In this document: one piece after another, positions 34,204 to 43,700 of the stretch | Layout of the letters: each line of letters opens with the position of its first letter | How positions within the stretch are numbered: the stretch's first letter is position 1 | DNA from: Chrysemys picta bellii | Lineage: Eukaryota; Chordata; Testudines; Emydidae | DNA length: 64,000 nucleotides | Direction: 5' to 3' | Assembly: GCF_011386835.1 (NCBI RefSeq) | Contig: NC_088791.1 | Coordinates: 5,704,998 to 5,768,997, forward strand | Program-made: the position numbers and the translations under genes | The notes under the pieces: generated by a model | The model's input: only the letters and a program-made list of their open reading frames with translations | What the model was told of the DNA's origin: nothing | Databases searched by the model: none

Positions 34204-34219
34204 CCCGCCGCTGCCACCA
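34204..34219 (-). other. Primer binding site of the Gmr1-like element
   Basis: The minus strand reads TGGTGGCAGCGGCGGG, starting two bases after the 5' LTR. The leading TGG pairs with a tRNA 3' CCA end. The specific primer tRNA was not assigned. Confidence 0.75.
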
Positions 34220-34221
34220 GT

Positions 34222-34643
34222 TGTTGCGGATTGTGGGGGAGTTAGGGCCCTGCACCCCTCTTCCCGAGATTCACTGCGACTCTCAGCCAGCCAGTAAAGC
34301 AGAAGGTTTATTTAAGGACAGGAACACAGTCTCAAGCAGAGCGTGTAGGTACGACCAGACCCCCCTCAATTAGGTCCCTCTGGGAGGTTCAGGGAGCTTA
34401 GACCCCAGCTTGGGGTTCCCTGCGTTGCACCACCCAGCCCAAACTGAAACTAAACTCCCAGCCCCTCCCGCTGCTCCTCTCCTTTGTTCAGTCTCCCGGG
34501 CAGAAGGTGTTAATTCTCCCCACCCCCGTTCCTGGCTCAGGTTACAGCTCAGGTAGCTCCCTTCAAGGGAAGTCCCACATCCCCACTGCAACCCCCCTGC
34601 AACATTCCCAGGTCAAATCTGCCCTGCTCCCTGCTCCGTCACA
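34222..34643 (-). repeat. 5' LTR of the Gmr1-like element (422 bp)
   Basis: This is upstream relative to the element's coding strand. It reads TGTGACGG...GCAACA on the minus strand. An AATAAA signal lies at 34307-34312 (minus strand), near the LTR end, where an R region would end. By eye it is identical to the other LTR base for base. Confidence 0.95.
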
Positions 34644-34746
34644 GTCCCCCACTGTTGCTCTTGATTTCCCCCGGGGGCGGCCCTCCCCCATTCTGTTCTA
34701 CTCGGGCCTGAGCATTAAAAGAAATCAGCTGCCTAATTGTGCTCAC

Positions 34747-34930
34747 AGCATCATAAGAACGTCCGGACTGGGTCAGACCAAGGGTCCATCTAGCCCAGTC
34801 TCCTGTCTGCCGACAGCGGCCAGTGCCAGGTGCCCCCGAGGGAATGAACAGAACAGGGAATCATCAAGTGACCCATCCCCTGTCGCCCATTCCCAGCTCC
34901 TGGCAGTCAGAGGCTTGTGATCACGGGTGC
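34747..34930 (-). mobile_element. L2/CR1-group LINE 3' end fragment in opsin intron 1
   Basis: The plus strand reads agaccaagggtccatctagc, ccagtctcctgtctgccgac and gggaatgaacagaacaggga, the complement of the LINE tail also seen at 14155-14345. It is non-coding and lies between the retrotransposon and exon 1. Confidence 0.8.
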
Positions 34931-35234
34931 CGATAGCCCAGAGCAGCTGTGTGCTTGGATCTTCACCCCTGGGCTGCCCAGCGCTTCCTGCCTCTGCTCG
35001 GATCTTCCTCGTCCCCAGAGCAGCCCCCGCTGCGGAGCGTGGCCCCTTTGTGGCCCAGGCAGGGGAAGGAGGGAAACAAATAAAAACTAGAGGCAGATGC
35101 CTAGCTGGTGCAAACGGTTCTGGCTTCACGGATGCCCCACAGTGCCCCCCGGCAACCCCTCTGAGCCCACACCACAGCCCTCAGCTTCTGGGACCCCCTC
35201 CCGGCTCGCCCACGAGGCCCTCTCCCTGCGTTAC

Positions 35235-35580
35235 CTGCAACGGAGCCTAGGAAGGCCTCCAGGGCGCAGGCTTGCCGCCCGAAGATGAAGTAGCCCTGGG
35301 AGCTGGAGATGAAGACCATGAAGACGGAGAAGGAACAGAAGATGAAGCCCCCCAGGCAGATGTTGACCAGGATGTAGTTGAGCGGCTGCCGCAGCTTCTT
35401 GTACTTGATGGTGACCACGAGGACGATGACGTTGAGGGGCACGCCGGCGAAGAACACGAAGCCCATGAAGGCCGTCTGGAAGTAGAAGGCCCAGAGTGGG
35501 GCGATGTGGTACTGGGGCCCGTCCCAGGGCCCCACCGAGGAGACGTTCTCAAAGAGGTAAAAGTCTTCTTCCCCCGACAT
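35235..35580 (-). CDS. OPN1SW: SWS1 cone opsin, exon 1 (N-terminus to TM3 start)
   Basis: ATG is at 35578-35580. With the other exons the coding sequence is 1044 bp and encodes 347 residues, the length usual for SWS1 opsins. Visible features are an N-glycosylation sequon at Asn12 (NVS), TM1, the [11 protein letters not shown] motif, TM2 ([14 protein letters not shown]), Cys105 for the conserved disulfide, and the Schiff-base counterion Glu108 (rhodopsin Glu113). Phe81 corresponds to rhodopsin site 86 and Ser85 to site 90, the pattern of ultraviolet-sensitive pigments. The protein is the cone photopigment of short-wavelength cone outer segments and signals through cone transducin. The donor is GCAG/GTAACG. 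Confidence 0.97.
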
Positions 35581-35632
35581 CCTGCCGGCCGGGAGCGCTG
35601 CACGGAGCCTGCCCCGGCTCCCTCCCCCCTTC

Positions 35633-35725
35633 TAATATACAATCCCCAGGGGGACAAGCCACTTAAGGGCTCATGGGGGGATCAGGCATTAAGCCTGAGC
35701 TTCCTACGGACAAAGTTTGGGATTA
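35633..35725 (-). promoter_or_regulatory. Likely OPN1SW core promoter with TATA-like box and CRX/OTX-like sites
   Basis: On the minus strand TATATTA lies at 35633-35639, about 53 bp upstream of the ATG, directly preceded by GGATTG, a near match to the CRX/OTX core. A perfect GGATTA (plus orientation) is at 35720-35725. CRX/OTX sites close to the start are established for cone opsin promoters. Placement here is by motif only and no transcription start was observed. Confidence 0.5.
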
Positions 35726-36229
35726 GGGGCTCTAAGCCCCTTACCTCCTGTCCCCTAAGCCCCCTGAGAGGGTAATCTTGTTGGCCGCGCAGCCGAGAGC
35801 CGATTGTGTGGACTCTAGGGGATTCCGGGGGGTGAAAGGGCAGGGGGCGGCTGGCAGCCTGCTCCTGTTCAGTGGGGCTGGGTGGAAGGGCCTCAGGGTG
35901 GTGGGTCATGGGGCCGTGAATCCAGAGGCATCCCAGTGGGCGGCTGTCACCTGCTCCCCTCCTTTCCGCCAGGAGACAGAGCAGCCCCGCAGGGGCGTCC
36001 TGCCCCGTGCACCCCAGCGCGTTCCCCCTCGGACCCTGTCCCAGCCCTTCCCTTTGGGGTCTGTGGCACCGCTGGGGTCTCGCGGCAGGAGAGATTTGGA
36101 GCCTACATTTCCCGTTGCCGTCTTTCCCCTCCGCTCCCGTCCCGCCGGGCTCGGCACGTGCCCAGACAGCTGCAGGCTTGGCCACACTGTGCGTGGCACC
36201 AAAACGGAGTCTGGGGAGAGGAACAGCAC

Positions 36230-37045
36230 GGCGGAGACGTGACGGGGGCATTGGGGTGCCCGGCGCAGGGGGGACGTGACGGGGGCATTGGGGTGCCCAG
36301 CGCGGCAGGGACGTGATAGGGGCATGCGGCTGCCCAGCACAGGGGGGACGTGACGGGGGCATTGGGGTGCCCAGCGTGGTGGGGACGTGACTGGGGGCAT
36401 TGGGGTGCTCAGCGTGGCGGGGACGTGACAGGGGAACGCGGCTGCCCAGTGCGCGGGGACGTGACGGGGGCATGTGGCTGCCCGGCGCGGCGGGGACGTG
36501 ACGGGGGCACGCGGCTGCCCAGCACGGCGGGGACATGACGGGGGCATTGGGGTGCTCAGCGTGGTGGGGACGTGACAGGGGCACGCGGCTGCCCAGCGCG
36601 GCGGGGACGTGACAGGGGCACGGGGCTGCCCGGCGCGGCGGGGATGTGACGGGGGAATGCGGTTGCCCGGCGTGGCGGGGACATGATGGGGGCATTGGGG
36701 TGCCCAGCGCAGGGGGGACGTGACGGGGGCACATGGCTGCCCAGCACAGGGGGGACGTGATGGGGGCATTGGGGTTCCCAGCACGCTGGGGACATGACTG
36801 GGGGCATTGGGGTGCTCAGTGTGGCGGGGACGTGATAGGGGAACGCGGCTGCTCAGTGCGCGGGGACGTGACAGGGGCATTGGGGTGCCTGGCGCAGCGG
36901 GGACGTGATGGGGGCATTGGGATGCCCGGCGCGGCGGGGACGTGATGGGGGCATTGGGGTGCCTGGCGCGGCGGGGACGTGATGGGGGCATGCGGCTGCC
37001 CAGCGCGGCGGGGACGTGACGGGGGCATGCGGCTGCCCGGTGCAG
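36230..37045. repeat. GC-rich minisatellite, 37-38 bp unit, about 22 copies, upstream of OPN1SW
   Basis: A unit of the type ggggacgtgacgggggcatt plus ggggtgcccagcgcggc repeats across the block, beginning about 650 bp upstream of the opsin ATG. Each unit carries GACGTGAC or a close variant with a TGACG half-site. Long frames in it (up to 401 codons) are repeat products. Confidence 0.95.
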
Positions 37046-37540
37046 CAGGGCCCTTATGATACCCAGGGATAGCACAGCAGTGCCCAAACCTGGCTTCCAA
37101 GGCCACATCACGGCTTACGGGGTCGTCTCTCCTTTGCGTGTTAACTGGCACCAGCTGAAACATTCCCACCCAGGAGATCAGCTCGGCTTTGGCAGCCGAA
37201 TAGAAACGGTAGCGGAGCCGGCGATGGAAACCAGCCACCCGCGGTGTGGGGTGTCAGAGCAACATGGGGGGGAGCTTGGGGGAGGCCCTGAGAGACTCCA
37301 AGGGCCACCCGTGGCTTTTGCTCTAAGGTCGGCCAGGCAGGAGGAGACCCCAAAACATTTGGCTCTATTGAGCATCAGGAAAGTGCGACGGGGGAACGTT
37401 AATCGAACGCGTCCAGCTGGGATGTGGCTTGGCAGCCAGGCTGGGCACTGCCGTGGATTTTAGGCAATAAACTTCCCCCTTTTCACCAAGCTTCTCTTCT
37501 TGGGGGAAATCGCTTCGTTCTGGCAGATCCCCCCAGCCAT
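37046..37540. other. Sequence between minisatellite and tRNA-Pro, nothing recognised
   Basis: About 500 bp with no exon, RNA gene or named repeat that I can support. Confidence 0.5.
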
Positions 37541-37547
37541 CAAAAGT

Positions 37548-37619
37548 GGGCTTGTCCGGGATTTGAACCCGGGACCTCTCGCACCCTAAGCGAGAATCAT
37601 ACCCCTAGACCAACAAGCC
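37548..37619 (-). tRNA. tRNA-Pro (anticodon AGG), variant acceptor stem
   Basis: A 72 nt cloverleaf on the minus strand. It differs from the copies at 42373 and 53384 at only two positions, 37615 (tRNA position 5) and 37553 (position 67). These pair with each other in the acceptor stem, so a C-G pair is replaced by T-A and pairing is kept. The A box (tggtctaggggta), anticodon loop (cttaggg) and B box (ggttcaaatcc) are intact. A TTTT terminator follows at 37545-37542. It is probably functional. Confidence 0.96.
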
Positions 37620-37929
37620 AGCTGGGAAATGTTTCTGCCAGATGTTTTCTTAGAGGAGACCTTGGCAGTGCTGGAAACCACAAGCCCATGTGGCCTCTGA
37701 GGTTCAAGCAGCTGAACGGTTCTTTCCCCGGCTCCTCGGCCCTGACTTTACAGCACTTAGAGTTTACACCGTGGGTGGCTCAGACACAATATCCCCTAGA
37801 CCCTGAGTCAAGCCACTTCAAGCAAACCAGAGTCCCCACAAAACCAGTCCCCGGCTGCATAAGGGGCCCGTTGCTTGCGTCTCCCTTTAGAAGGATGCTG
37901 CGTTCGTGATGGGCCATGCTGTGAGTGGG

Positions 37930-38520
37930 GAGCTGTGACAGAATATACCCTGTGCTCACACCCTGAGGAATGCCTTGGGAGGCGTTTAAAAACTCAGCAT
38001 TTGCTGATGAGTAAATCCTGGCGAAGTGCATGGAGCAGCCTGACGTGTGACATTACCTGCTCAGTGCCCATTCTTGGGCAGGGGCAAAAATCTACATCTT
38101 AGCAAAGAAGCGGCGTAGGGTTCCCGTCCTCACAGGCGGCCTGTCGTCAGGCTCCCAGCTGGAGCTGGGGGGACAGGACTATGAAAAGGAGGGGCAGACG
38201 CCCCTCTCTCTCCCCCCGCCCATCGCATTCTCTGCACCGGAAAAGACAAAGGAAGCGGTTGCTGGACTCTGCAGGAGGCGGCGTCCTGACCTCTAGGGAT
38301 TGGTCAGGGAGACTGCTGGAGGCACCTGGCCAGACAACTTTGCTTTGACTCTAATAGAGTTTGTGAAGTTGGGCACCTGTAACTGTTTTATCTTTATGTT
38401 TCTTGCGACCGTGTCTGACTCTTCCCCCTCCTTGCTGGGCCTCACTGAAAATCGCTCTCTTTGTAGCTAATACACTTGGTTTGTTGTCGTAGCTAATCCA
38501 GTGTGTTACGCTGAGCTGTC
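37930..38520 (+). mobile_element. LTR-like repeat fragment
   Basis: Begins near tgtgacagaatataccctgt and ends near gtagctaatacacttggttt followed by ccagtgtgtt. This end matches the end of the repeat at 45362-46390 (ctagttaatacacttggttt). The TG start and shared tail suggest related solo LTRs. No target duplication was established. Confidence 0.45.
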
Positions 38521-40045
38521 TGGATATCTATTGAAAAGCTGGGATATTGGCCCTTTCAGTAATAATAGGCTTCAGATACGTGGACTGCCCAGGCGTGGGC
38601 TGGCAGTGCAGGACCTACATTTCTGGGGGAAATCTGAGGCCTGGGGGTGTGTTGGGTCACCCTGCAGGATAACCCAGGCTGGGAAGAGCCGGGCTGTGGC
38701 TGGCTGCAGATCACACACAGACGTCGCTGGGAGTGACTCGCATGCGGGAGCGGTGCAGGACTGGAGGCCACAGCAGCAACGCGGTGTAAAGAGCGCCCCA
38801 GGTTACAGGGCAGGGGTGACACAGCTACTCCTTGGTCTGGATTGTGCCCTGGGTACAGCACACGAGCCCATTCTACAGCTGGGGGAGGGAAGCCAGGTGC
38901 CCGGGGTGGATTGCAGCCCCGCTCCCGGTCAGCCCACCCCGAGAGCAGAACATGCCCAGAGTTCAGGGGTATTGGCGCTTGTGCCCAGCTGCCACGTTCC
39001 CCTCGGTTCGCAGCGGCTGGTAAGGGAGCGGCGTTGGGTAGGAAGAGGTGTGACCTTCCCTCGTCCGTCTCAATGTGCTCACTGCACGGACGGGGCAAGA
39101 TCACTGGGGCCCTAGACAACTAACCAGGTCCCAGCTGGGGGCAATGGGAGGTTTTCGGGCAGTGGGTTGGGTGTTGGGACAAAGTGGGAATTGACTGTAA
39201 TATTGTTATTAAGCCGATATGTGCCTCGGTTTCCCCTATATTGTGCTTGACTACCCAGTGCGGGGGTGGGGGGCAGAAGGACTGTTTGCTCACAGGGCAG
39301 GCTACGAGGCCTAGGCGTGCATGTCACCCAGCTTTCTGAGCTGGGATGGTTCATTAAAAAGGACTGGCCGAGGCCGACCCTGTATCAGTGGAGGATCCGA
39401 GAAGTCACTGGCAAATCCAGTCGGCAGGACATTGGCCCCTGGCAGCCAGCGCCCCCAAGGAAGATGGATTTCCCGGCCCCTCAGCAGGGACCTGAGCAAA
39501 GACCCCAGCTGGAGCACAAAGGCCTGGGAAGGGGTGAGGTGCCAGGTAAGAGCCGGCGGCTGCAGAGAGACGGGGCTCTCATCTGGGACCCGCCCAAGGA
39601 GGTCAGACTGAGACAGACAGAGCTGGACCACAGCGTTCACCGCAGCTTGGCTGCGCTCTGGGCTGGCCAGATGGACTTGGGCCATGCTCTAACCGTGCCA
39701 ACCGAAGGCCCCTGTGCCCTGCGCCTGCTGCCTAACGCCCCCGACTGGTGTGACAACGCCATGTGAGTCACTGCGAAGGCTCGGGCGGTGCATTGGTCCC
39801 TGCGGAGTGGCCAGGTCTCTCCAGGGTCTGTCTCCACGAGACTTCTCTGTAACGCTTTCACCCTAAGAATAAATGGGGCTGCTTCGAAGAGTCGGGTGTA
39901 ACATAACCGCAGCCGATACACTAGCCTTTGGGGAGAGAGCAAAGTGCAGACACCGGCCTTTCAGGCAGTCTGGCTTGCTGGGGATATTACAATATAGGTG
40001 TGGAACTTTGCAGCCTGAAAAACCCTGGTCAGGAGGGAGAGAGAC
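38521..40045. other. Intergenic sequence, nothing recognised
   Basis: GC-rich sequence with only short overlapping frames. No splice-consistent exon, RNA gene or clear repeat was identified. Confidence 0.45.
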
Positions 40046-40048
40046 GTA

Positions 40049-40096
40049 GCCTGCTGGCACCATAAGCAAGAATCACATCCCTACACCAACAAGCTC
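40049..40096 (-). pseudogene. tRNA-Pro relic, 3'-truncated
   Basis: On the minus strand GAGCTTGTTGGTGTAGGGAT and GATTCTTGCTTATGGTGC follow the 5' half of the tRNA-Pro(AGG) genes in this window with several substitutions. Similarity stops after the anticodon stem. There is no intact T arm. Confidence 0.75.
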
Positions 40097-40129
40097 TGAA
40101 CATCGCTGGAAACCAAAAGCACAAATTAT

Positions 40130-41065
40130 TCTCTGTGTATATGGAGCCTATAATTAAAGTTGTCAAAATGTCCCATAATGGCTCAAGGGCACGAGTCCCA
40201 ACCTCAGCGCAGACTGTTAAGAACCAGCCCACAAACCCCAATTTGGTGGTGAGTGCTATACTTCGGTTTCATCAATTATCAAGTGTAAACTCCCTCACGT
40301 AGAGTCACAGACAGTCCCTGGGGATATGCTGATCTGTCTGGCCACCCCAGTGAGCTTCTTTTTGTGATAGATGATCCCTTACATCAAAGATCACAGCAAT
40401 ATTCGGGTTACTCCCAGTCGCTCGCCCCAGGTCAGTGGCACCTTAGATCTCACACCAAAGACAATACTTGTAGCCAATCCTACAGTAAATGGTCTTGAGA
40501 TGTATTAATTAGGGAAAGGAAACAGGAAAGTGATTTACAAGGTTAAAGCAGGTAGATACACAAATGAGTTCCAGTCTGAAGTTTCACAGAGTACTAGAAG
40601 CTTCTGTAATAAGCGAGCTCTGTATGTCCTTGAGGGCAAACCCAGGCTAAGCAGCTGGGGATCCCTTGCTTATGCCTAGAAACCTGAGCCCCAGAGGAGT
40701 CCAAGCAGCAATGAGATCCAGTTCCTCCTTGTTAGGGGTTTTTATTCCCTTCCCCCCATGCTACTTCGCGTTGCAAACTCAGCTGAGGGGAGGGATTCAC
40801 TTACACGTCTCCTCTTCATGGGGGGAGAGAGCAGAGTAAACAACACAATCTTTCGTCCTCTTTAACGTTCCACTATCATCTGTCTGGCGTCGCTGGGTCT
40901 CCTCGTGGGGCAGGGCAGAACACCTTCTGCTGGAGACCAGCATTTCCCACAGGTTAACGGCTCTCTCCTCTGCTGAGTTACGCTGGCACAGAGGCTCACA
41001 ATGCAAACGCTCAAAGATGACCTGACGATACGGGAGACAGATGTTACAGGTGAGATTAATGCCGG
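40130..41065 (-). mobile_element. LTR-like repeat, minus-oriented copy
   Basis: The segment holds a stretch (about 40797-41065) whose complement closely matches 46640-46850 on the plus strand, including the motif aatgctggtctccagcagaa. On the minus strand a TATTCCC/AATAAAAACCCC stretch near 40737-40750 could be a polyA signal. Boundaries are approximate. Confidence 0.5.
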
Positions 41066-41345
41066 CAGCAACTCACAGGCCTGCCATAACGTCTCAGCAC
41101 ATTCTCATAACTCTAATACCTCTGCCGTATGGGGCACGGGTCACTGCAGGTTTAAACTAGTGTAAATGGTGGATTCCCTGTAACTTGAAGCCTTTAAACC
41201 ATGATTTGAGGACGTCAGGAACTCAGCCAGAGGTGAGGGGTCTGTTACAGGAGTGGGTGGGTGAGGTTCTGTGGTCTGCGAGGTGCAGGAGGTCCGACTA
41301 GATGACTATGATGGTCCCTTCTGACCTTAACGTCTATGAATCTAA
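41066..41345 (+). mobile_element. CR1-type LINE/SINE 3' end
   Basis: Ends in gactagatgactatgatggt and cccttctgaccttaacgtct, the standard CR1-type 3' tail, with upstream segment (gcacgggtcactgcaggttt) matched in inverse orientation at 47780-47880. Confidence 0.7.
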
Positions 41346-41746
41346 CACTCATTGAGCCAGACTGGTCCTAGCCATGTGTGTGTCAGTGTTCACATGAGAA
41401 CGTCGGCAGGAGCTGGTACCTGGTCTGCCAGAGCACAAAAGTCTCCTTTCTCCAGCTCCGGGCTATGGCTTACCAAGCTAGGGAGACTTCAGATCTACTC
41501 TTTAGCCTTTACTATCTACTAGGCTACTGAGAAATGTTGCTTTCAACAGCCAGTTAGTCTCCCTCTCCCCACACGGCTGCAGGTTTTGATGTAAATGACG
41601 CCTGTGGTGCGAGGATATTGACTGTGTTCCAGGCCAATGCACGGGAACCCTCCTGTGCCTCTGCTGAGCACATTAATACGTAGCGTCCGTCTCAGTGTGG
41701 CTTGGGGGACATTCAGAAAAGCCACCAGCACCCTGTCTTCCTGGCT

Positions 41747-41812
41747 AGCTTGTTGGTCTAGAAGTATGTGTCCAGGTTTGGGAGGTGCCAGATTCAAACC
41801 CCACCCGAGCCC
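41747..41812 (+). pseudogene. tRNA-Pro relic, full extent but 6 nt shorter
   Basis: It begins agcttgttggtctag and ends gattcaaaccccacccgagc plus cc, so the acceptor stem, D arm and T arm of the tRNA-Pro(AGG) genes can be followed. The anticodon arm is changed and shortened (tgtgtccaggtttggg). It cannot form the canonical anticodon stem. Confidence 0.8.
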
Positions 41813-42372
41813 ACAGCTTTCCTTTCCTGCCCAGTTTAACCAACGTGTCGCTCCCTTTGGGTAGGCGCGATGCTCTGCCCCTCGCCCCTCTGAATGAGAT
41901 CCCGCCGGGGGCCAACACTGTCTTGTGTTCAGATCCTGGAACATCGGGCCCAAAGCTTCTCTGTTGCTTGTCCAAATAGACGGAGACACCTGGCTAGATC
42001 AGAAACAAACGAGTACGAGCTGCTTTCTGGGTGGAAAGTTTTACAGCTGATCGGCAAGTGTTTGGTCATGGGCCTGACTTTGTTATTGCTGCGTTACAGG
42101 GGCCCCTTCCCCTCCCGCTCAGCCCCCGCCCAGGGCAGGGCGTGGAATACCCATTCTCCTGGGCCGCTAGCAGGCGGCACGGCAGGGTGGGGTTGCAATG
42201 GAAAAAGGCGAGTGTTTTAATCCAACTTCACCACTTTTCTGTCATTGGGGAATTGTAGATAAAAAGTCTCACTTACTTTCCGTACATTATTTATGTGGGG
42301 AAAGTCAGTTTGTTCCGCAAAATCTTCATCCGTCCCACTGCCCGTCACGGTGCTGCTACGTGCTAAGAAAAT

Positions 42373-42444
42373 GGGCTCGTCCGGGATTTGAACCCGGGAC
42401 CTCTCGCACCCTAAGCGAGAATCATACCCCTAGACCAACGAGCC
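42373..42444 (-). tRNA. tRNA-Pro (anticodon AGG)
   Basis: A perfect 72 nt eukaryotic tRNA-Pro(AGG) on the minus strand with a fully paired acceptor stem (GGCTCGT with ACGAGCC), intact A and B boxes, and a TTTT terminator immediately downstream (42371-42368). It is identical to the copy at 53384. Confidence 0.98.
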
Positions 42445-42449
42445 AGCTG

Positions 42450-43555
42450 AGCAGTGCCTTTCTTCCAGATGTTTTTAGAGACGAGCCATTGGCTGCGTTG
42501 GCACTCGGGGATCATATGACTTTCCACACACATCTGGCAGCAGGATGTTCCCTTGACTCTTTCCCCAGGCTCCCAGACACACTGGAGAGAACAATTTATG
42601 GCCTTCGCTACACTGGGATTTTCACCCCGCTGAAGCTGCCAGGATGGAAAACTCCGTTGTAGATGTGATTTGCCCGGCTACAGTTTAGCCCCTTCACAAA
42701 ACTGGCGACGCTACGGCTTTGAGCCACTGCAGTTACTGGGGAAAGGTCTCCAGCTTCAGCCTCTAAAATCTCGACTCTAGGCCAGGCCAGTTCCAGAGCA
42801 GGTCAGTTGTGGAGTCGCGGGGAGGGGGGACCGTCTATGCGAAGGGAAATGTCACGATTGTCTCCTTCTCTCTGCCTTTGCGTTCGTTCTTTAGTCCAAA
42901 GCTGAGGGCTGATAAAAGGCCACGCTGGCCCGGAGGAGGAAGGTGCATTTCCAAGGGTTGGGCTGGTCCCTATCTCGCTGCTGTCCGGTAGGCAATGAGA
43001 GCAGCACCAGGTGTGCGCTCCCTACCCATCTCTTTGGGTGCCCACTGCAGGGGCTGGTTATGATCCCCCGTGGAGCAGCTGTACCAAGCCCCACAGAACT
43101 CAGCAGTTCTCAGGCAGGGCACTAGGTTTAGGACTCCCCTCACTGGCCTACAGGGGGCACTGCCACTGAAGGAGGCATTCAGTGGGGCCACTCTGTATTC
43201 TCCTGCCGTCCCAAGAATCTTCCTGCACCCCCCAGTATACCCAGCTCCTGGGCCACAACTCCCCCCTGTTCCTGGCCAGCACTCAGACCCCAGCAGAGCT
43301 GCATGGGGCTGTCAAGTTATCAGCCCATGCACTGCTGGCAGGCAGCTCCCATCTCCGCCTGGCCTCCCAACACCCCCTCCCCCCACAATGCCTTTGCCCA
43401 AGGGCAGCACCATTATCCCCAGCAGGGGCACAGGAAGAGACTTGGCCAAGTGTCAGAGCCAGGATTAGAACCCACATCTGCTATGTCCCTGGGGGTTGCC
43501 CTATGCACTGTACCCCCCTGCAGTGCATGGTGCACTAAGGCAGTGCAGAGGGCTC
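42450..43555. other. Intergenic sequence, nothing recognised
   Basis: Mixed sequence after the tRNA gene. The first about 60 bp share similarity with the flank of the tRNA at 37548. The rest holds no feature I can support. Confidence 0.45.
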
Positions 43556-43557
43556 TG

Positions 43558-43700
43558 TGTTAGTCTGGCACTGTGGTGTAGTGGAATAGGCACAAGACTA
43601 AGAACTGGGGAGACTTGGGTTCTAATCCTGCTTCTGCCACTTCATCTCCCCAGCTGTAAAGCTGCCCCTCCCTTGCTCTGCTGCCCTGCTGGGGGGGCTG
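43558..43700 (+). mobile_element. tRNA-derived SINE fragment
   Basis: The stretch ctggcactgtggtgtagtgg and aatagg followed by the B-box-like gggttctaatcctg resembles a tRNA-headed SINE. It is diverged. Confidence 0.5.

Larger units (their letters stand above)
28544..34643 (-). mobile_element. Complete Gmr1-like Ty3/Gypsy LTR retrotransposon (6.1 kb)
   Basis: Two 422 bp LTRs (28544-28965 and 34222-34643) bound a 5.26 kb interior and the whole is flanked by the 5 bp direct repeat GTCCC (28539-28543 and 34644-34648). On the minus strand the LTRs start TGTGACGG and end GCAACA, the canonical TG...CA. A primer binding site follows the 5' LTR, and a polypurine tract precedes the 3' LTR. One open frame carries gag, protease, integrase, reverse transcriptase and RNase H in that order, which is the order of the Gmr1 group and differs from ordinary Ty3/Gypsy elements. 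It lies in opsin intron 1 in the gene's orientation. No envelope frame is present. Confidence 0.97.

Noticed and set aside
28544..34643. Endogenous retrovirus rather than retrotransposon
   Set aside because: No envelope frame, and the integrase-first domain order and DTGA protease fit a Gmr1-like Ty3/Gypsy element.
22103..35580. Opsin gene inactivated by the insertions
   Set aside because: All five exons, their standard lengths, GT-AG sites, phases, retinal lysine, counterion and disulfide cysteines are intact, so the coding gene looks functional.
35682..37111. Minus-strand open frames of 350 and 401 codons
   Set aside because: Periodic Pro/Arg-rich products of the 37-38 bp minisatellite; no domain, no splice or start context.
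37424..42662. Open frames containing GFEPGTSRTLSENHTPRPTS
   Set aside because: This peptide is the antisense translation of the tRNA-Pro genes and is a known type of false protein.
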